In this document: one piece after another, positions 6,250 to 8,413 of the stretch | Layout: each line of letters begins with the position of its first letter | Position numbering within the stretch: position 1 is the first letter of the stretch | Assembly: GCA_036564135.1 (NCBI GenBank) | Contig: DATCLC010000041.1 | Location: forward strand, 1 to 8,413 | DNA: 8,413 nucleotides | Origin: RSA11 sp036564135 | GTDB lineage: Bacteria; Actinomycetota; Thermoleophilia; Solirubrobacterales; 70-9 | Direction of reading: 5' to 3' | The notes under the pieces: model-generated | Told to the model about the DNA's origin: nothing | What the model saw: only the letters and a program-made list of their open reading frames with translations | The model's database searches: none | Position numbers and translations under genes: made by a program

Positions 6250-6915
6250 CGCGCCGCGCGCCGCCCAGGCCATGCGGCCGAGCTTCTCCCCGAGGGTCTC
6301 GGGGGTCCAGACGTCGGGCTCGGCGAGCAGGGTGCGCGCGCCCGCCTGGGCGAGCCCGACGATCATCTGGCCGAGGAGCTGCGCGGTGCGCTCGGCCTCC
6401 TCGCCCTCGAGCTCGGTGAAGCGCTCCACCCAGCCGCGCGCGATCTCGGCGGCCGTGCGCGCCTGTTGCTCGATCCCGCGGCTGATCCGCGCGGCCACGG
6501 CCTCGTTGCCGGCGCCCACGCCGACGAAGACGATCCGGTAGATCTCGGGCGACTTGGCCACCGCGCGCAAAAACGCGGTGTAGCCACGGATGAGCGTGCC
6601 CTCCGGGTCCTTGCTCCCGCCGCTGGTCTCGAGCGCGGCGCGGGTCTCGGCCATGATCCGCTCCTCCTCGCGGTCGAGCATCGCGCTGAAGAGCTCGTCC
6701 TTGGATGCGAAGCAGTCGTAGATCACCGGCTTGGAGACGCCGGCCGCGGCGGCGATCGCGTCCATCGACGCGCCCTCGAACCCGCGCTCGATGAAAACCC
6801 GGTACGCGGCGTCGAGCACGAGCGGCCGCCGGCGCCGCGGCCCGAGGTGTGCCGCGCGCTTGCGCGGCTTCTCAGGTTCCCCCACCGCCTCCTTGGGCAA
6901 CTGCGACGTCGTCAT
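6229..6915 (-). CDS. TetR/AcrR family transcriptional repressor
   Basis: A 228-residue one-component regulator. After a basic, disordered N-terminal tail (about 1-30, with the Arg cluster GPRRRRP at 25-31) comes the TetR DNA-binding domain: AAYRVFIERGFEGASMDAIAA (36-56) and the helix-turn-helix core GVSKPVIYDCFASKDELF (59-76). The rest (about 80-228) is the all-helical ligand-binding and dimerisation domain, which is variable and does not identify the ligand. The gene is divergent from an acyl-CoA dehydrogenase, and two identical half-site pairs (CCTACT-N4-GTAGCA) lie immediately before the ATG, one covering its -10 box. Autorepression and control of the dehydrogenase are therefore likely, as for FadR- and PsrA-type TetR proteins that sense acyl-CoAs; the ligand is inference. 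ATG 6915 is the only sensible start; the mRNA may be leaderless, since the -10 box lies 8 bp before it and AGGA directly abuts the ATG. Confidence 0.92.
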   Translation of the reverse strand: MTTSQLPKEAVGEPEKPRKRAAHLGPRRRRPLVLDAAYRVFIERGFEGASMDAIAAAAGVSKPVIYDCFASKDELFSAMLDREEERIMAETRAALETSGGSKDPEGTLIRGYTAFLRAVAKSPEIYRIVFVGVGAGNEAVAARISRGIEQQARTAAEIARGWVERFTELEGEEAERTAQLLGQMIVGLAQAGARTLLAEPDVWTPETLGEKLGRMAWAARGALAAREP

Positions 6916-6916
6916 T

Positions 6917-6932
6917 CCTACTTATGGTAGCA
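6917..6932. promoter_or_regulatory. Proximal TetR operator, CCTACT-tatg-GTAGCA
   Basis: CTAC and GTAG form inverted half-sites within a 16-bp element that is repeated at 6938 with only the central four bases different. It begins 1 bp upstream of the TetR ATG and contains the predicted TetR -10 box, so occupancy would block transcription. Confidence 0.65.
6924..6929 (-). promoter_or_regulatory. Predicted -10 box of the TetR gene (TACCAT)
   Basis: On the minus strand TACCAT fits the TANNNT core and lies 8 bp before the ATG, predicting a transcript that starts at or within 2 bases of the ATG. The best -35 candidate is TTGCTA (complement of 6949-6954) with a long 19-bp spacer, so promoter strength is uncertain. 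On the plus strand, TATGGT (6923-6928) and TAGCAT (6928-6933) overlap it and are candidate -10 boxes for the dehydrogenase gene; neither has a good -35. Confidence 0.4.
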
Positions 6933-6937
6933 TTTTT

Positions 6938-6953
6938 CCTACTGGCAGTAGCA
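6938..6953. promoter_or_regulatory. Distal TetR operator, CCTACT-ggca-GTAGCA
   Basis: Second copy of the 16-bp element, exactly 21 bp (two helical turns) from the first. Its core, CTACTG-g-CAGTAG, is a perfect 6-bp inverted repeat and so is the more symmetrical of the two sites. It lies between the TetR -10 and the dehydrogenase leader. Confidence 0.65.
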
Positions 6954-6967
6954 ACGCTGATGGAAGG

Positions 6968-6987
6968 GGCGTTGCCCGGCGTTGCCC
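6968..6987 (+). repeat. Tandem 10-bp direct repeat GGCGTTGCCC in the dehydrogenase leader
   Basis: GGCGTTGCCC occurs twice back to back (6968-6977 and 6978-6987). Either copy's GCGTTGC can pair with GCAACGC at 6951-6957, giving two mutually exclusive 7-bp hairpins. The repeat lies 28 bp before the ATG and just upstream of the ribosome-binding site. It could be a second protein-binding site or part of the 5' leader. Confidence 0.55.
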
Positions 6988-7015
6988 ATAAGGGACTTGG
7001 AACGGAGAAATTGAG

Positions 7016-8308
7016 ATGAGCGCTACCGCTACGGAGAAGAACGGCGCCGGGGACGCCGTCGATCAGCTTGTGGAGGGGGCTCCCGCCGACGAGGCCCCGC
7101 CCTTCTCGCTCGAGCTCTCCCAGGATCAGAAGGACATCCGCGACTGGGTGCACGGGTTCGCCGAGAACGTCGTGCGGCCGGCCGCGGCCGAGTGGGACGA
7201 GCGCGAGGAGACGCCCTGGCCGATCATCCAGGAGGCCGCCAAGATCGGGCTCTACGGCTTCGAGGGCATCGCGCAGTTCTTCGCCGACCCGTCCGGCCTC
7301 CAGCTCCCGATCGTGAACGAGGAGCTCTTCTGGGGCGACGCCGGCATCGGCATGTCGATCATGGGCACGACCCTCGCCGTCGCCGCGATCTTCGGCCAGG
7401 GCACACCGGAGCAGATGGGCGAGTGGATCCCACAGTGCTTCGGCACCCCCGAGGACCCGAAGGTCGCTGCGTTCTGCTCGTCCGAGCCCAACGCGGGCTC
7501 CGACGTGTCCGCGATCCGCACCACCGCGAAGTACGACGAGGCCAAGGACGAGTGGGTCATCAACGGGCAGAAGGCCTGGGCGACGAACGGCGGCATCGCC
7601 AACGTGCACGTCGTGATCGCATCCGTGGACCGCGAGCTCGGCGCGCGCGGCCACGCCGCCTTCATCGTGCCGCCCGGCACGAAGGGCCTCGAGCAGGGCG
7701 CCAAGGTCAAGAAGCACGGCCTGCGCGCCTCGCACACCGCCGACGTTCACCTCGACGACTGCCGCGTGCCCGGCAGCTGCCTGCTCGGGGGCAAGGAGAA
7801 GCTCGAGGAGCGGCTCGCGCGGGCGCGCGAGGGCAAGCGCACCGGCGGGCAGGCCGCGATGCAGACCTTCGAGGCCTCGCGCCCGGTCGTGGGCGCCCAG
7901 GCGGTGGGCATCGCCCGCGCCGCCTACGAGTACGCGCTCGAGTACGCCAAGGAGCGTGTCCAGTTCGGCCGCCCGATCATCGAGAACCAGGCGATCGCGT
8001 TCACGCTCGCGAACATGAAGACCGAGATCGACGCGGCGCGGCTCCTCGTCTGGCGCGCCTCGTGGATGGGCCGCAACGGCGTGCCGTTCGAGAACGCCGA
8101 GGGCTCGATGTCGAAGCTGAAGGCCGGCGAGGTAGCCGTCTGGGTCACCGAGCGCGCGATGCAGATCCTCGGCGGCAACGGCTACACGCGCGAGTTCCCG
8201 GTGGAGCGAATGCACCGCGACGCGAAGATCTACGACATCTTCGAGGGCACCGCCGAGATCCAGCGGCTCGTGATCTCGCGGGCGATCTCAGGGATGCACA
8301 TCCGCTAG
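7016..8308 (+). CDS. Acyl-CoA dehydrogenase (medium-chain-like, FAD-dependent)
   Basis: A 430-residue cytoplasmic flavoenzyme that introduces the alpha,beta double bond in acyl-CoA thioesters, passing electrons to electron-transfer flavoprotein. Order: N-terminal helical domain (about 33-145); beta domain with the flavin/substrate loop FCSSEPNAGSD (153-163) and a WATNGG segment (188-193); C-terminal helical domain with RVQFGRPI (314-321), QILGGNGY (383-390) and RDAKIYDIFEGTAEIQRL (401-418). Glu410 of the EGT motif is at the catalytic-base position used by short- and medium-chain enzymes. TFEASRPVVGAQAVGIARAA (284-303) resembles the human MCAD segment. Two oddities: about 32 extra residues at the N-terminus and a charged insertion at about 260-280 (KEKLEERLARAREGKRTGG), which make it longer than the usual 380-400. 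ATG 7016 has a good ribosome-binding site (GGAG, 7004-7007, 8 bases upstream). Its divergent TetR neighbour suggests substrate-responsive control. The chain length used is not predictable. Confidence 0.95.
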   Translation: MSATATEKNGAGDAVDQLVEGAPADEAPPFSLELSQDQKDIRDWVHGFAENVVRPAAAEWDEREETPWPIIQEAAKIGLYGFEGIAQFFADPSGLQLPIVNEELFWGDAGIGMSIMGTTLAVAAIFGQGTPEQMGEWIPQCFGTPEDPKVAAFCSSEPNAGSDVSAIRTTAKYDEAKDEWVINGQKAWATNGGIANVHVVIASVDRELGARGHAAFIVPPGTKGLEQGAKVKKHGLRASHTADVHLDDCRVPGSCLLGGKEKLEERLARAREGKRTGGQAAMQTFEASRPVVGAQAVGIARAAYEYALEYAKERVQFGRPIIENQAIAFTLANMKTEIDAARLLVWRASWMGRNGVPFENAEGSMSKLKAGEVAVWVTERAMQILGGNGYTREFPVERMHRDAKIYDIFEGTAEIQRLVISRAISGMHIR

Positions 8309-8413
8309 GAGCAGCCCGAAGGCTTACGCCTAGGACACACACACCTCCATCCTCCTCCGCGAGCGGCGCCCCCGGGCGCCGTTCGCGTTTTGGGGCCTCA
8401 CTCCCCGGGCCGC
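8309..8413. other. Non-coding right edge of the window
   Basis: About 105 bases after the dehydrogenase stop. Besides the terminator I see a short (AC)5 run at 8335-8344 and no gene start on either strand that I can support. Confidence 0.6.
8358..8391 (+). terminator. Intrinsic terminator of the acyl-CoA dehydrogenase gene
   Basis: Positions 8358-8371 and 8374-8387 form a near-perfect 14-bp GC-rich stem with one G-U pair. Opening the innermost pair leaves a 13-bp stem and a 4-base loop. TTTT (8388-8391) follows directly. It lies about 50 bp after the stop codon, so the dehydrogenase appears to be the last gene of its transcript. Confidence 0.85.

Noticed and set aside
6872..8215. Minus-strand open frame of about 447 codons over the dehydrogenase
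   Set aside because: Antisense shadow; the His/Arg/Leu/Val-rich translation matches no family, while the plus strand encodes an unmistakable acyl-CoA dehydrogenase.
8335..8344. (AC)5 dinucleotide run
   Set aside because: Too short to count as a microsatellite of interest; probably chance.

Overview
This 8.4-kb window is very GC-rich chromosomal DNA with strong G/C preference at third codon positions. The gene content and sequence style fit a high-GC actinobacterium, most likely of the Thermoleophilia/Solirubrobacterales type. That placement is an inference from general resemblance and was not tested. I see no mobile element, tRNA, rRNA, CRISPR array or phage gene.

Layout, left to right. (1) The window opens inside a large AAA-type ATPase/TPR protein on the plus strand (stop at 2050); its N-terminal part lies off the left edge. 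(2) A ferritin-like di-iron protein on the minus strand (2579-2070) converges on it. (3) An alpha/beta-hydrolase-fold protein (GTG 2699 to 3508) is divergent from the ferritin. It lacks part of the usual catalytic set, and a -10 box so close to its GTG suggests a leaderless mRNA. (4) A small YggU/DUF167 protein (3782-3510, minus) converges with the hydrolase, one base apart. (5) An exported M23 (LytM-like) peptidase with a FlgD-like Ig domain (3859-4881, plus) follows. (6) An AI-2E family permease (6022-4892, minus) converges on it. (7) A TetR/AcrR repressor (6915-6229, minus) lies upstream of the permease, separated from it by an array of about three 59-60-bp hairpin-forming repeats. (8) A medium-chain-type acyl-CoA dehydrogenase (7016-8308, plus) is divergent from the TetR gene and ends at a strong intrinsic terminator (8358-8391).

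The best-supported functional unit is the TetR/acyl-CoA dehydrogenase pair. Their 100-bp divergent spacer carries two copies of CCTACT-N4-GTAGCA exactly 21 bp apart, overlapping the TetR -10 box. This suggests cooperative autorepression plus control of the dehydrogenase, as in acyl-CoA-responsive TetR systems. A tandem 10-bp repeat in the dehydrogenase leader may add a second layer. The other genes look like independent single-gene units in divergent and convergent order, with very short convergent gaps (19, 1 and 10 bp).

I found no clear multi-gene novel system. The items most worth checking are the twin TetR operators, the tandem hairpin repeats with a compensatory base-pair change, and the hydrolase-fold protein with a degenerate active site.
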